64,000 nucleotides of DNA. Source: Nymphaea colorata. Its lineage: Eukaryota > Streptophyta > Magnoliopsida > Nymphaeales > Nymphaeaceae. Below, piece after piece: positions 34,427 through 48,263 of this stretch (positions are counted from its first letter, which is position 1; the number at the start of each line of letters is the position of its first letter). The stretch is taken from contig NC_045140.1 in the NCBI RefSeq assembly GCF_008831285.2, forward strand, positions 25,004,131 through 25,068,130. The letters are read 5' to 3'. The notes beneath the pieces are model-generated. The model worked only from the letters and a program-made list of their open reading frames with translations. It was not told where the DNA came from and did no database searches. Both the position numbers and the translations under genes were made by a program.

Positions 34427-36670
34427 GTTGTTTTCACTGAATAGAATTTGATAGTCTACCCAATCTTTTTGCTTCAATCTTTTTGCTTCCATATTTTTCC
34501 GTTGAAGCACTAAACAAGTTCTCTTTAAAGATGTCAAATGTGCGTTGAACATACCGAACGCCATCCTTCCCATGGTTGTACCATATACGAGTGACATGTT
34601 CACAGATCCTCTGGATTCCATGCCTAATCGGTAGTGAGACACGTAAAGCACAGCACAACCTAAGTCTATGTCGGACAATAATCGGAGACCATCAGACCAA
34701 CCTCTATTTCTGCGTGCACAATCAACCCTCTCTCGCGCTTTTGGTGCAGGGGCACCAACACATTGGTAGTTCCAATTTAAGCATCAGAAGTGTAGTCTCT
34801 AATTGTATTTTGAGCTGATGGTTCTATCATGAATCAACGTGTTAAACATTGGGCGATTTCTCTATGGGCTCGCCTACCTGCGAAAGCAAAAATATGAAAA
34901 AAATGATTACTAAACAGATGGAGGAATGAATAAGTTTATCTTGTGGTTTCATGAAGGATACAGAGAGATCCTTTTAATTATCGTAATTTTTCCTCCTACT
35001 TAGATTTTAAAGTTTTACTAACTGTTGGCTGGTGTATGGTGACGGTGTTTATGCGAGTTGAATTGACGGTACAATGAATAATTGGTCAGGCTTTCGAATC
35101 AATTCTCCGTCTGGTTTCAATAGAACTGAATCCCTGACAAACTCTTACCAAGGTTATCCGCCAGTAATTGGACTTGGATTGGATTGGTCATGTATCGGAT
35201 CTGAACCTAAATTTTCACCTGAGGTTAAGAATGTGTCATGAAGGTGTTTGGGTTGGTTCTTGGTTGTGTGCCAATCGCTTTTTTCAAAGGGATAGTGTCG
35301 AAGATCACGGTCAATGCGGGGTAAGTGAATGCATTCTCTATCAATATGGGGCCCTCCTGGATCTCAATTCGTTTGGATGGCTTTCAAGAGATGGTCAGAG
35401 GAGGCTTATCCGTTTGAATTTATTGCTTGTATCAATCGTTCGTTTAATATCTCTAATGCCGTTATGACCTATATGGTAGAATAATATTTGGCTTTAGTGG
35501 ACAGCGGCGTGCTGACGAGCATCATTGTGGTCAATTGACCTTCTATACCGAAACTTGACTTGCAATTAAGTGAGGACTGAGATGCCATGTGTCCTCGTTG
35601 ACTTGACGTGAACCCTTGTCCATTTCCGTGGCTCGTTGTTACATTTATTGAGTCAAGATCACATTCAGATTCGTTAAATTGACTACAGATGAAAGATGTG
35701 CATTTCTATGGCAGAATGACACTATTGTGAAGTGTTGCTTGATATATCTTTCTTTCCCCTGTATATTAGTCAGTTCTTTTGTTTTATGTTTTTACCCAGA
35801 GATACGGAAGACTTAATTGAGTGTAGGACTACATGTTTAATTAGACGCTGCAAGTCTGTTTACTACGGCTTCCTGCTGGAAAACTTTGCTTTATTCATGG
35901 TGTATAAGTTATTCAGATCACCATGAATGTGGACAAAGAATTTAGTTATGGTCCTTAATGCTACTTGCCCTTGCCTGCTTCAACTCTTCAATGTTCCTAT
36001 TCTCCTTTGGCTTAATTTTCACTTGGCATCAAGTAAACATTCTTTCGTTGCATGGAGTTATCATACACAGGGCCAAGAAATCTTTGGCCAGAGACTGAGA
36101 TTTTTCACTTCAGCACTGAAATTCCCTAAGTGGATGCCGTCCTGCTCATTAGTCATTCTCGATGTTAACTTGTCACACTACATGTCTATCTTTGTACATG
36201 CATTGTGGCCTCAAATCTGCGACTTGAATGCTCTCTTCATGTTAAACAGAAGAAAATCATTTAATTACAAGGTACATTTTTATAAACGGAGGACAGTAAC
36301 TGCCTCTATTTTTCTCACCCAGCTCCGATACTGCCCGTGATGTCTTTCATTAATGCCGCTATCTTATTAAACCATTCACTTCCTCGGTACTCGAAGCTTA
36401 TGGTGCCATTTAATTTCAAATTTTGGACATCACATTTTTTCATTCGTTAGTGTCCTAGATATCCTTTAAAGCAAATATCATATATGGACATCGGTAACTA
36501 TGAAGTTGTAACATGCCACCTTTATATGTAAAGCATCCTTTTTCCCTATTATTCGTCATATCGTGGCAACGTGAGGTAGGCTCATGAATCAGGAACTGCT
36601 TTGGTGATGTGTGCGTACAAGCGGGCGAGTGGATCTGGAGATTGTTTGACTTGGCTCAAGTACTCTCTTC
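34427..36670. other. Intergenic, no gene recognised
   Basis: Several short open frames occur on both strands (for example minus-strand frames at 34434-34678 and plus-strand frames at 35168-35467 and 35927-36340). None shows a domain I recognise and none has supporting splice structure. The region may include remote remains of the NLR locus that follows. Confidence 0.4.
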
Positions 36671-36677
36671 GGATGTT

Positions 36678-36770
36678 TGGCAACAAGAGTGCTAACAGAG
36701 TGTTCCATAAATGGATTCTGTAAATCTGCCTCAATCATTAATATAGATTCATGGAATACTGTGTTAGTGT
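36678..36770. repeat. Small foldback element
   Basis: GTGCTAACAGAGTGTTCCAT at left is mirrored by a right arm whose complement reads CACTAACACAGTATTCCATG. About 93 bases; a short MITE-like hairpin. Confidence 0.45.
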
Positions 36771-36939
36771 TTTAAAAATATCCTCTTTAAAACTCACTTC
36801 AAATTTGGCTTGACAGAACTTAACACAAAATACGACTAAATAGAGCTCGACTGCCTGACCCAAGTATAGCTTTTTCTAAGATGTATAGTTGATAAACGCC
36901 AACAAATTTTGAATAGGAAAGCTCATTAGGAACGACTCA

Positions 36940-37200
36940 ATGAACTCATACGGTCGTCCGTGCTATGATACAGGTGCAATACTGCTGTCCGCTGCTGGTC
37001 CGCTGCCTTTAACCCTTCAATTGCTCGGATCACTTTTATCTAATGAAATGGGTGTACAAGTATGGAAAGATATGTTAGAGAAACTGAAAAATATTCCTTC
37101 CAGCAGAGTTCAACAGAAGTCGAAGCTAGCTATAGTGGATTAGATGAACTAGAGAAAATATTTCTAGATATTTCATGTTCTTTATTGGTTGGGATAGGGG
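36940..37200 (+). pseudogene. NLR (NB-ARC) resistance-gene fragment, broken
   Basis: The frame encodes AAGPLPLTLQLLGSLL, a version of the GLPLAL motif of NB-ARC domains, followed by VWKDMLEKLKNIP. After a frameshift near 37130 it continues as GLDELEKIFLDISCS. That spacing and the EKxIFLDIxC motif are typical of TIR-class NLRs. No P-loop, TIR domain or LRR was found nearby, and in-frame stops end each piece. The original gene would act in pathogen recognition; this copy cannot. Confidence 0.7.
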
Positions 37201-39180
37201 AAAATGCTACTTAGGTGGGAAAACCCTGGCTGGTTCCCAAATTTTAGCGATTAAGGTATTTCCAGCTCAGTCATCCAACTCATTTAACTAACCAGGACTA
37301 GCCATTGGGTTGAGCTACTCAACTCGACGTACAGCGTTACCCATAGCTCAGAATTGCCGTCCACCACAGGTTTGCCTTTCGCGTGTCTCAGAAAAAGGGC
37401 AGCTTTTAAAACCCACAACCACCAAAAGGACTTAGGTGGCATGGAAACATCGTTAATGATTTTATCGTTTTCATTGATTCATCAACTCTGCCAGAAGCAA
37501 CAGAAAGAAATCATTGGTTCTCCAAATAGGACAAAGCAATGTCAGTCTTTTTGTGCGTGTGTTTTACATATATATACGAGAGAGAGGCATATGCCGGACG
37601 GGACATATATTTTTATTATTTGCATTTCGTTTTTAAATTGATCCAGCCCTGTATATAATTTATTGGTTGAGTAAGAAGTGTAATTTGCAGCTTAAATGTG
37701 TTTTCTTAATCATAAAAATAAAAAGTCGATTATTCATATGATGCCAGAACTTTTACAGCTATTACCATTCGATAGTTAAGAGAAAATGAACATGTATATT
37801 TATGTGTTTTAGAGTAAGTTGAAATAATGTAAAAACATATGTTTTTTTAAAGTATATATCTAGTTTCATTTCAGATATAAACTGTTAGAGACCTCTCTTT
37901 GGTCCAATTTAGGCCTTTAGGTAGGCATCCGTCCCTTGCCTGAGCAGGCTAGCCTTCGGCCTGAACTCAGTTGACTAAGCCCAAAACACAGGCAGATTAG
38001 CATCCCCCAAATATCCAAACCTGGTTATATGAGCTGGTTAATGATTAAAATACCCTTATCCACACTGAAAAAAAAAACTTTTAGTAAAGACAAAAAGGAA
38101 TATGAAAAAAAAAGTAAAAAGATTATAGAAGACAATTTTTTTAACAAATTACCAAAATGTCCTGTACCGTAAACACCGCAACTTTCTCTCTTAGTTCGCA
38201 CCTGCCCCGCGGGCCGCTTGAACAGTAACCCGTACAGGTAGGTGAAATGCACGAATTATTTCATCATTTGATTTGGTTAGTGTCCATCTTTCTGAAATCT
38301 GATCTATCCGATATCTTGTGGCCCTCTCCTGCCGGATCTTAGACCAAGGGTACCCCATTTTTCATTTAAAACATGTTATCTTACCTCATAAAAAGGCATA
38401 GACATCATTTTCAAATTTTCTTTTCAGAACTCACGTTTTCATCAAGTTGAAGTGTAGTGGTAAGAAAGAACTTATCTGACAGTTGCTAATAGTTGGAATT
38501 CTCTCAAACACAGCTAAGTAAATCCATCAGAAAACATACATAGAACTGAAACTTCTCAGTCGGAGTACTTTTCTATCTTATTTACCACCAAATGCTGGTC
38601 ACTTTTTCATTTTTCTCTTATAAGGAACACTGCCTGAACTGATCTAATCAACCTTCATAATCAAACATAACAATAAAGGTTACCATTGCAAGAAAAGGCC
38701 TACATTTTTCATTAGAGAGTCAATTAGTCTATGCCCTGTGCTTACATAAACCAATCTGGATGAGCTAGCTAGGTCTCCGTTTTGTCTGATTCGGAGGAAA
38801 AACTTGTTTAGCTAACCAGCAATTAGTCCAAGTTGAAGATTGATGTTAAAACGGTTTGAGGTCTTGCACTTGCCTCGTTTGTGCATGCTATCTATGCTAT
38901 AAATGTGTGTTAAGCACGTAGATAAAACATTTTCTTTTCCATTAAATTAAGTCTCAAGTCTTCAACCCTGTGATCTCATTGCCATTACTTCACCATGTCC
39001 CCCCCTCAATTCATAGGAAAAAAGAAAACAGGTTCTTTACTATTAACAGTCATCGGTCAAACAGCAGGTCCTAACATCATCCAGCTAGTACACTCAAGCA
39101 TCGGAAAGCTATGACCACATATTCTTGCTATTTGCTAACTGATGAGCAACACCATTCTCATCTTCACAATTTACATTGAG
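37201..39180. other. Intergenic, no gene recognised
   Basis: AT-rich sequence with only short domain-free frames. It includes the 3' flank of the minus-strand CASP-like gene. No tRNA or other RNA gene was recognised. Confidence 0.5.
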
Positions 39181-41875
39181 TCATCCTTTGACGGCAATGG
39201 GCCGCTTGCAAGGGTACAACCTGAAAACGTTGTAGGCCGATATACAAGAAACCACGGCTAAGAGGAAGGAGGCTGCCAACCCAAAGAGGAGAGCAGCAGC
39301 CACTTTGTCGCAGAACCTGGTGTAGATGTTGCAGAGTTTCATCCACTGGAACTGTGTCTGTCCTGACACCGCAAAGTAACAGCCCTGGGTTGCAGCAGTA
39401 GTCACAGAAAACGTAGCATATGCCATCACCTTCAAGCAAGTGATCAAAAAGAAGATGGTGAGCGCCGAGTCAATGCACAAGATTTCAATTATAAAAGTAG
39501 GAGAAAGGCTGTAGAAGTCAAGGCACTTGGATACACAACATTGATGCAGATAATGACACGGTCTACGCTTCAATTGACATCATAAATATGATTAAAATCA
39601 CATACCATTATCTGGAATGGCTATTTGCTAATTGATTTGGAAGCTAAGGTCAACTCTGAACCGGATTTAGTGAGTGGAATTGGATGTTATATAAACACAG
39701 GGCGGGCCTTCTCCAGAACAACTTCAGAAAAAATGTGCAATCGATCAAATTTTTAGGCTCATATGTTGTAATTGAATTCTTCCATCTAAGACCCTTGCTC
39801 TGTGGGATAACTTGCAGAGAGAGAGCAGATAATTTGTGACTGTTCCTGTAAAAAGGTGAAGTGTCTCTCTACAGAGGGGCCGCTTACAATTTATGGAATT
39901 GGAAGACCTAAACCAGTCTGCATTCAGTACTTTTCGTTGCAGTAACTTCTGACCATCTATGGACACCAAAAAGATGGTGGGTTAATGCAGGCCGGCACTT
40001 GCACAGATTTAATTAATGGCTTCAACTTTGTGACCAATCTTTCAGCCATGTGGTCCTATCGATTAGCACCCACCCATGTAGCTCATTGCCACCTCCACCC
40101 ATGAGATTGACGTGGCTGAAAACTGTGGATTACTCATAGCGCCATATTATTAGATACGTCCATATCCTAGACGCCCTCCATTGCAGTTTCTTAATCAGAT
40201 AAGGAAGTAATTGGAAATGAAAGTGAATTTATGGCCATCCGTATGTCTATATATCAATTTCCCGGTGAAAAGTTGAGGACATGTACAGTTTGGGATGAGG
40301 GTCCCCTGCTCGGCCACTAAAGTGATAAAATACTGCAATAGATTGTTTTCGTTCTTCCTTATACATGTACTACTAAATTACAAACACGCAAAAGATGAAA
40401 GAGGTTAAAATACTGATGGAGGTGCTCTTTAATCTTTTATGTTTTGCAAGTTTAGTTTTATTGATGTCATAATAATTAAATTAAAGAGTTAACATAGAAA
40501 AAGATCGTTGCTAATCAATTACCTGGTCCATGGAGAAGCTAATCCACGCCAAACCCTTGCTAGGCCTGGACTTAAGGCTGGTCTTACTGCGTGCGAGTAG
40601 GCAGGCTTTGCATAACTGTGCCAAAAGATACCCCGTAGCTATGGAATGTGTGACCAGCAAGACCCTGCAAATGAAAAAGGTGAATAGGGCAATTAATTAA
40701 GGCTCTTGATTAGGTAACTGGTTTTCATCAGTGTTTGAAAGTTAAAATGTCGCTCTTCAGTTAGTTGTGAAGTTATTTCAAGCAAAATAGCAGGAGCGCG
40801 TATATATAACACCAGGTCTTTGTAGAAACTGCAGCACTAAGAATGTCTTACACAGCCATTTCCATGGTTGGCGTTGACGTGCAGCAGAGAAGTATTATGG
40901 TAAAGCATCTGCTCAAATCAGGGGCAGAAGAGTTTTGCCAGGAGCATATTAATAGAAAGCGTTTTGGGCCTCCAAGGGTTCTATGAACGTTGCTTTGTAG
41001 GAGAGCTTTAGGCCTCTAAATTGCAGCAGTTAAATCCGTCATCGGAAAAAAGACCTCTCATGCAATGTTTTTTTTTTTTAAAAAAAAATTGAAACATGTA
41101 AAAGAACCTGGCTTATATATATACTCTTCTCAACCAACAAGAAGACAAAAAGAACCTTACAGAAACATCCTTTTCGATCAACGTATATGTGACGGAATGA
41201 TCTAATGCGCGCTTTTGAAATTGGAAAATACCCATCCACGCCACCAGATTCTTATGATAAAGAAAATGTGCCCCACTTTCTGCAATAGTACTGCTACTCT
41301 AGCGGATAACAGTGTAACAAGATCATACAAAGTGGCCTTAGCTTTAAAGGCTGCCTATATCCTGAATCTTCACAAGATCAAGCATTTGGATACCCATAAG
41401 GACTCTAATGCCTAGCTAGGTCTGCTTAAATCCTCCAAGTTAAAGAAAACTAGGAACCTACTGAAAACGTCCAACTTAAAGGTGAATAAGAGTCGACATA
41501 TCGCAGAATCTGCGAAATTTTTTCTCAGGGGGAGGGAACGATGCGCGGAGCTTTACATGGAGAGGCTACCTAAACAGACTCCTCAAGCGGCAAGTTCAGC
41601 ACGTTCAGAAAACTTGGGTTTTTTCTGATCTCTTCACTGAAAAGAAAAGGGAGATGAAACCTCTATCTCATTCTAAAAACACGAAGAATGTTAATGTAGG
41701 AAGCAGAATCATACACCAAAGCTTGCAGTGAATGGACATTCGCAGTCTCTTTGATAACGCCGAAGACCATCTCTGTTTCCTTGGTTGTGCCAATCAAGAC
41801 AGCGGTTGCCATTGTTAACACAATTGCAAGGAACCTAAGGGCAGCCTCAGCCTTCACCAATCTGCTGTACTCCAT
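39181..41875 (-). CDS. CASP-like membrane protein (CASPL2-type), complete, 3 exons
   Basis: CASP-like proteins are four-helix plasma-membrane proteins of the MARVEL-related family; CASPs themselves organise Casparian strips, and most CASPLs have less defined roles in membrane domains and walls. Exons in transcription order: 41875-41715, 40664-40523, 39429-39181. They join in frame to 183 residues. Likely helices: 11-29 (ALRFLAIVLTMATAVLIG), 55-76, 95-121 and 144-168. The conserved Arg of helix 1 (R14) and Asp of helix 3 (D100, in MDQ) are present, as is the loop QWMKLCNIYTRFC (129-141). Intron 1 could use either of two overlapping donors; GTATGA keeps the frame and was chosen. The subgroup rests on loop and C-terminal similarity to CASPL2 proteins remembered from other plants. 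Confidence 0.9.
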
Positions 41876-41946
41876 CTCTAAGCAAGCACTTCTCGTATGC
41901 CTACAACTTCAACAACTGTACAAGAAAAATAAGAGTAGAGTCCAGC

Positions 41947-41954
41947 TATTTATA
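41947..41954 (-). promoter_or_regulatory. TATA box of the CASP-like gene
   Basis: The minus strand reads TATAAATA, a consensus plant TATA box, 72-79 bases upstream of the ATG. This predicts a start near 41922 and a 5' UTR of about 50 bases. A (CT)n tract on the same strand (41991-41970) lies just upstream, a common plant core-promoter companion. Confidence 0.7.
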
Positions 41955-41999
41955 GACAGAGAGACGCAAAGAGAGAGAGAGAGAGAGAGATTAATATAT

Positions 42000-44900
42000 G
42001 TTTTTTGGGCTACCTTTTTTTCTGGGTGTTAACTTATAATCTCTAGGCCCAATTGTAGGGTCATAATCATGTTAATGTGAGATAGTACAAGTTTCTCACA
42101 AGTTGCAACTGAAAGAATACAATAAATGTTCCCTTCATAAGGGGGTAATGGTAGTATTTGGAGCCTTGTGATAGTCAAACGGATTAAAAAAGTGGTGGGG
42201 CTGCCTGCCAAACTTATAGAAATACGTCGGCAGCTCACTGTTTGATTTTCCTTGGTTCGGTTTTTCTGTTTTTTTAGTGATTGATATTGATAGAGATTGT
42301 TGTTTCATTACTTTTATAATTTGCCAGACTTATTAATTGTCCATTAGTTACTAAAAACGTGGCCTGTATTTGTGTAGAAATTGCAAATTACAGCCTTATT
42401 TCTGCAACCTCTGGTTAATAATATCTTGATTTTCTATGAAGTAACCCTTCCAGCCAGACCAGAGTTGGGCAACCGATCAACCAAGTCACTTCGGATTTTG
42501 TTTGGCCATTAACCCGGAGACGTACACGAAATGATATGGTTCACTTCGCTTTCTGATCATGCATGCCATCTGATGAAACATTAATTCATGAGTTTTTGGC
42601 AGTCCCTCTTAATCATGTGGCGATTATCATATCAATTAGAAAGAGAAAACAGCGAGAAAAAGAAAAAGGGAATCCAAGAAAGAGAAGAAGAAGAAGACGA
42701 AGAAGAACGAAGCATTTTGCCTGTCTAGACGAATTACAAACTGAGCTGCTCATGATGAACAATGTTCACCTTTTTTTTTGGGTGAAATAAATGTTGCCAT
42801 TGACCGCTCGCTTTTAAACTCGTTCACTGTACCCGTCGCTTGAGTTGGTTGGGAGGCATTTAAGTTGCATTAAAGTGCTGACACCTCTCTATCTCTTTCC
42901 TATACAAGAAAAGCAGAGAGCTGCCGACCTTCTGAGACGTGAAGGGTTGATGATTATCCGTGCGTTTCGCATGACATTTTGTCTGCCTTCTGAGCTTCCT
43001 TCTTTAATTTTTCTTCTTCATTTTACAACAGTTTAACTGATTTTTTCCACGCACATTCATGAGATTCAACAGCCGGGTTATTGCGCTGCGAGATCTGGGG
43101 GATTCAGATTCTTCCATATGAATGATCGAATACTGTCATTCTCAACTTTGATCTCTACGTTTACTGTAGAAACCGTACAGAGCCTACCAACTAGCTAGCA
43201 TTTAACCTTGGCTTCAGTAGAACCTCAGACGCGGGTGAGACATGAAGGTAATAATCCAACAGAGCATGTTGGTTTACATTCTTCTTCAATAGTAGCGCAG
43301 TAATGTGCAATACAACTAGGTTTCACCAAGTACATTGTTTAGCTGGGGTGAAGGCCAGCAAGATTTAAGAGATCGGAGCCAAAGAATAACAGGGGCTACA
43401 AAACTGGCTGGCCGGGTTAAGACATTATTCAGAGGGCTCTAACTTGACACGTTTATAACTGCCCACTTTTGCATTCTGATCTTCTCATTCCCAATTCTCT
43501 CTCTTCTTCATGGGGGCACTACCCCTCCTGACTGCATTTACAGTCGCATTGAGAGGTTGCATTAAGCCGCTCAAGTGCTCACTTTTCTCTCTTTCATGTC
43601 GGTGCTACTCTCTTGACTGCATTTAGAGTTGGACTGCGGGGTTGCATTAAGTGGCACAAGCGCCGGACCAGTAATAGTTGTCCTTCCCCCTCTCCCCTTT
43701 CTCACTCCCTTTCTCTCTCTTTCTGTAACATGGGAGAGGATGCAAAATGTATGTTGTTAATGATGGCAGTGGTTAGAAACTTAAAACGCGTCTCAAAAGT
43801 AAGATATGTGAATTGAAGGATTAATGAAACAGATAGGACATAACAATTCCGTTTTCTTTTTCAGGTTGAACATACCTATAAAATGTTGTTGATAATACGA
43901 CCATATCCTAGAAAGGTACATCCCATCTATACCTGTCATATGCGTATAATTAATTGCCATGTCTGAGGATGCCTGTTCCTTTATATTCATATAAATGAGG
44001 TTAGAACGATTTAGATTTGAAGAGCTAGGGACAGATCGAGGAGCATGAAGGATGACGATAAATCAGGTTGGGATTAATTTGTCTTCAAGATAGGCTCTAA
44101 AGCGAGGGCATATGCTCACTTTGGCCTTCTTGGTTCCGCTACTGCCAATTTAATTAATAACTTAATTAATACATAAAAAGTAAGAGAAGCAAATGATTGT
44201 TTCTTTTTAAGTTGATTGTTACAGAAACTCACAAAATGAAATGAAAATGACTTTATTGTACAAGTGAGCTGGTTCATGGCCGATCAACGTCATATAGAAG
44301 AAGTCGAGCTGGGAAGGTGCCGCTAATTGGCATGTGCGGTGAAGTTCATGTTTTTGGTTCTATTCCATGCCACATATTTATTTAGTAGTGGATATGCATG
44401 GGCTGCATGTCCATGTCTTTTAGCCTAAAGTGAAAAATTGGCCTTGTTTGCACTTCTTGTATATAGCCAGTAATATATGATCTTTCATTTAACTGCTTAT
44501 TTCCTATGTAATAGTCTATGTACGTGGTTAGATGTGATCAATAAATTAATCAAAACCTAATTAAGCATGCTTAATTTGCTATTCTAGCACAAGTTGAGCA
44601 TGTTCTTATAAAATCTTCTATAATTTTATGTGTACGATTATGATATCGCCTAGCTATACGCAGTAGGTAATACATATTTAGAAGTGCACCTAGTAAGTGA
44701 ACCTGGTTATATGTGTAGGTCTATGTGCATGACACCTACCTTTGGAGGTGGGTCAGAGGCCCCTAACACGGCCTAGTATTAATCAAATTAAGAAGATATA
44801 CAACGGTTCAAATTAACGGATTTAAACACGAAACCAGAGAAAGAGGTAGAGAAATGATTGAAGATAGAAGTACTGCTTGTGTGGATGATGAATACATGGA

Positions 44901-46290
44901 ACGCCTTATCGATCAAGGATAGTGCTAAGATTTTTTGCCATGGATGTGTAAGGTCACATTATTTTTAATTCCAGCCCGGCCGTGGGGTCACGACAAGTCA
45001 CTAAAGATAGGAACTTTGACATTTATTGGTTTTTATTGTCATTAATAGCGGGGAGCTGCATCTGCCGCATGGAAGAGGGAAAAGCGATATTACATTTTAA
45101 AAGGAAGCTTTGCTATTTTAAAAGGAAGCATTGATGAACGAAAGAGAGAGCCGATAAAATGTATAGTATTATCAAAAAAGAGGACAAGATGCCACTAATC
45201 AAGCAAAAGAGAAAGAGAAAGTAAGTAAAAAAGAACTTGCATTAAACGAAACTAAAAACATCCAAAGAGTAATGGATGCATGGATACAACCACAAAGAAG
45301 TAAAACAAAGGAAATAAAAAAAACGAGCAGTAGAGAAGAAGCGAGAAACCAAATCCAGCAGCGAGAAAGCCTTTATAATAGCCAGAAGTTGCACCCGGAG
45401 GGTTTGCAAGGAAAAAGTTAAGAGAGTTTAATATTTTGTGATCAATCATGTTGAATCAATACTTTGATAAGAAATACATCTATTTGTTTGTTCCGTTGAA
45501 ATCTACGCGTATTTATTGATGAATCTTGAGCCCACAGGATCGAGGTGCAGATACAACTCCTTGCATCTCTATGTGGTCCAATGTGAGAAAGCATGGGAGA
45601 TGATCCCATCCCCATACTTAAGGTGTCCCATCGGTGAAATGAACATGGAACTTCTTCTTCCTTGTAGGGTTCGATCACTGCTTCCTTCACCTCGAGTCCC
45701 TTTGTCTTCTTCCTGCTGCTAGCCTTTTAAGTATTCTCTACCTTGTCGTATTCGATCTTTATTATTCACTTAGTTGGGTTAGCTATAACTCTCTCACAAT
45801 CCCAAATCAAGTTGTTGTCTTATGACGAGATTTTCTTCTGTTTTGTCCATGAAAAGCTCACTGTACTGACACCTTTTACGTTTCGTTGGTATCATTTTAT
45901 TACTGACGGTTCCCTTTATTACCAATATGTCGTTTTTTTTGTAGTGTGACTTCCTTACCTGCGTAAAATCTCAACATATTTGCCTAGTTTGTGGAGCAGT
46001 TGACGAAATTGCTCATGTTTTTATAAAATATCTTAGTGGTCGTTTGGTAGTATGGACATTCTGGGAGTGTCCCATGAATTTAAACCAGGCATTTTTTTAG
46101 ATTCATGAAACATTCAAGAAACAAAAGAACGAAAAGAGGTGTTCACAACCTGCCTCTCAAGTCATTTTTGAAGAAGCAATATGCAATCCCTTCTTGTGGT
46201 AAAAATATCATCAGTCGACTCACGAAAGTCCAACATTGATCACAGAGTCTATGATTCCAATGTGGTAGAAGGTTGGACTTCTTCTCTCTC
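42000..46290. other. Intergenic, no gene recognised
   Basis: No domain-bearing frame was found. A degenerate tandem duplication with a period of about 85 bp lies at 43510-43670 (both copies contain GACTGCATTTA and GGTTGCATTAAG). The rest is AT-rich with purine runs. Confidence 0.5.
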
Positions 46291-46291
46291 T

Positions 46292-46395
<104 letters not shown>

Positions 46396-48008
46396 TGAAA
46401 TGTAGACTGTGAGTTGTCAAGATAAATGCTGTAGGGAAGTCATTTTTTGTTCAAATTATTTGGTTGTCTACTGCGGGTGCTGATTTCAAATACAGAAATG
46501 TACAGTCCCGTTGATAATTTAGTTTCCTGTTAGACGGCGAAAAGATGCAATAAACCGAGGAATTATTCAGCACCAACTTGGGTAGAGTAGATTCTAGTCC
46601 ACGAATGTTTAAATTTTTAAAGTTAAATGTCTCGGTGTTTACTTTTTTTTCTCCTTGAAGGAATGAAAGCGGATTCGAAAGCACTCGTGTGGCCTATAAT
46701 TACGGGTTCGTGATGAAGCGATGGATCCTCACGGATCCATTTTCGGCGGACAAGGACTCGAAGTTGGCGTGGTGACAAGAGAAAAAAAAAAAAAAAAAAA
46801 AACGAACAAAGATGTGCAATGATCAAAATATTCTTATTTAAGAAAAAAGAAAGAAAAAAAAAACAACGTTTTAAAAGGACAAAAAGGGCTTGCAAAAATA
46901 TTTAAAAAATCTAAAATATAATACTACGACGACCCCTTCTCTTATACTGACGCAACTTGCATTCCCATTTTGCTGTGCGATCCCACTTGCCTTGAATGCT
47001 CTGCCACTTTTATGTCCAAGTGCAAGAGATCGCATCCTGGCTTTCTGTAAACTTTTTGGACCATCCGATCCAATTTGCTACCGGGGGAGTTTAAATATGC
47101 AAGCTATGATTGATGGTCAGTTTCATTTAATCGGTGCATTATTCCATTAGGACCAGCAGATGCGTGCCATTATGTCGAGTTCGATTCTTTAGTACTATAA
47201 TTTTTTTTCACAGAATCGAGTCATTATTCACACTACATAGGTTTTAAACATATAGGTCAAATTAAAGTTTCTAAATTTTAATTCGAAATATTATTTTTTT
47301 AAAATTTTTATATAAGACAAATAAAATTATTTAAAATTTATGTGTAAATTTTAAAAAAAATAAGTTGAACCAAAGCCCATGCTCCCCTCCCCTCTTATGG
47401 ACAAAACATTGAGTAGAAGCATCAACTCTTTGTCAAGACGAACTCGGTCTCTCGCTCCTCAATCTCAAAAAAAAAAAAAAAAAAAAAACTATGAACAAGT
47501 TTTTATATTAGGAAGTACAGTTGTTTGCACAAAGTTTAGAAAAAAATAAGCATGTGTGATTAAAAATAATAGCGAAACTTTTTGAGGTACGAGTTGGTTG
47601 GAAAAACTATTTTGGAGTTTTGAACATGAAATGCCGCCCTAGGAGGTAAAATATATCCGTCTGTCCATCTTAGCTGGCTCTTTACAGTGCGTTCAATTTC
47701 ACCTTCCAACTATACAACATGCACCAATCGAGAGATGATACTTAAAATGTCGCCCAGATTATATAAGCATGAGATACAGAAGCTCATGATTATAAGGGAG
47801 AGGATTTTATTTGTTTAAATTCACGATTGGGAGATTGTGATTATGATGACACATTCCATCCAGCATATATTGCAAGTTATGCCGATTCTCATTCAATAAT
47901 ATATAATTGATTGGCTGTCACTGCGCATGTCCCTTCGAATCTCTGTCAAAAATATTTTGCATACCTCTTGGGCTTGACCTGTATGTTGTGCTCTCCTGCT
48001 TTTATGAA

Positions 48009-48263
48009 TATTATGGATGTTTATGGGAACAAAATTATATGTATTTTTTATGAACAAAATTATATTTCTCATCAAAGGGTTTCTTAGTAGTAAATATTAT
48101 GGACGTTTATGGGAACAAAATTATATGTATTTTTTATGAACAAAATTATATTTCTCATCAAAGGCTTTCTTAGTAGTAAATATTATGGACGTTTATGGGA
48201 ACAAAATTATATGTATTTTTTATGAACAAAATTATATTTCTCATCAAAGGCTTTCTTAGTAGT
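48009..48263. repeat. Three-copy 86-bp tandem repeat
   Basis: Units begin at 48009, 48095 and 48181, each starting TATTATGGA. Copies 2 and 3 appear identical over their shared length, while copy 1 differs at two positions, so the last duplication is recent. Each unit contains an internal near-duplicate, ACAAAATTATAT, twice. No coding. Confidence 0.92.

Noticed and set aside
33766-34437. Minus-strand frames over 200 codons
   Set aside because: They coincide with a minisatellite whose units are multiples of three; no domain, start context or splice structure supports a gene.
34434-34678. Minus-strand frame with a helical, charged sequence
   Set aside because: Two overlapping frames look equally plausible, no family was recognised, and it abuts the right end of the putative transposon; kept as unassigned intergenic sequence.
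47160-47200. tRNA-like T-arm (GAGTTCGATTC)
   Set aside because: The flanking five bases do not pair and no A box or acceptor stem is present. A similar GGTTCAAATC at about 49030 also fails.
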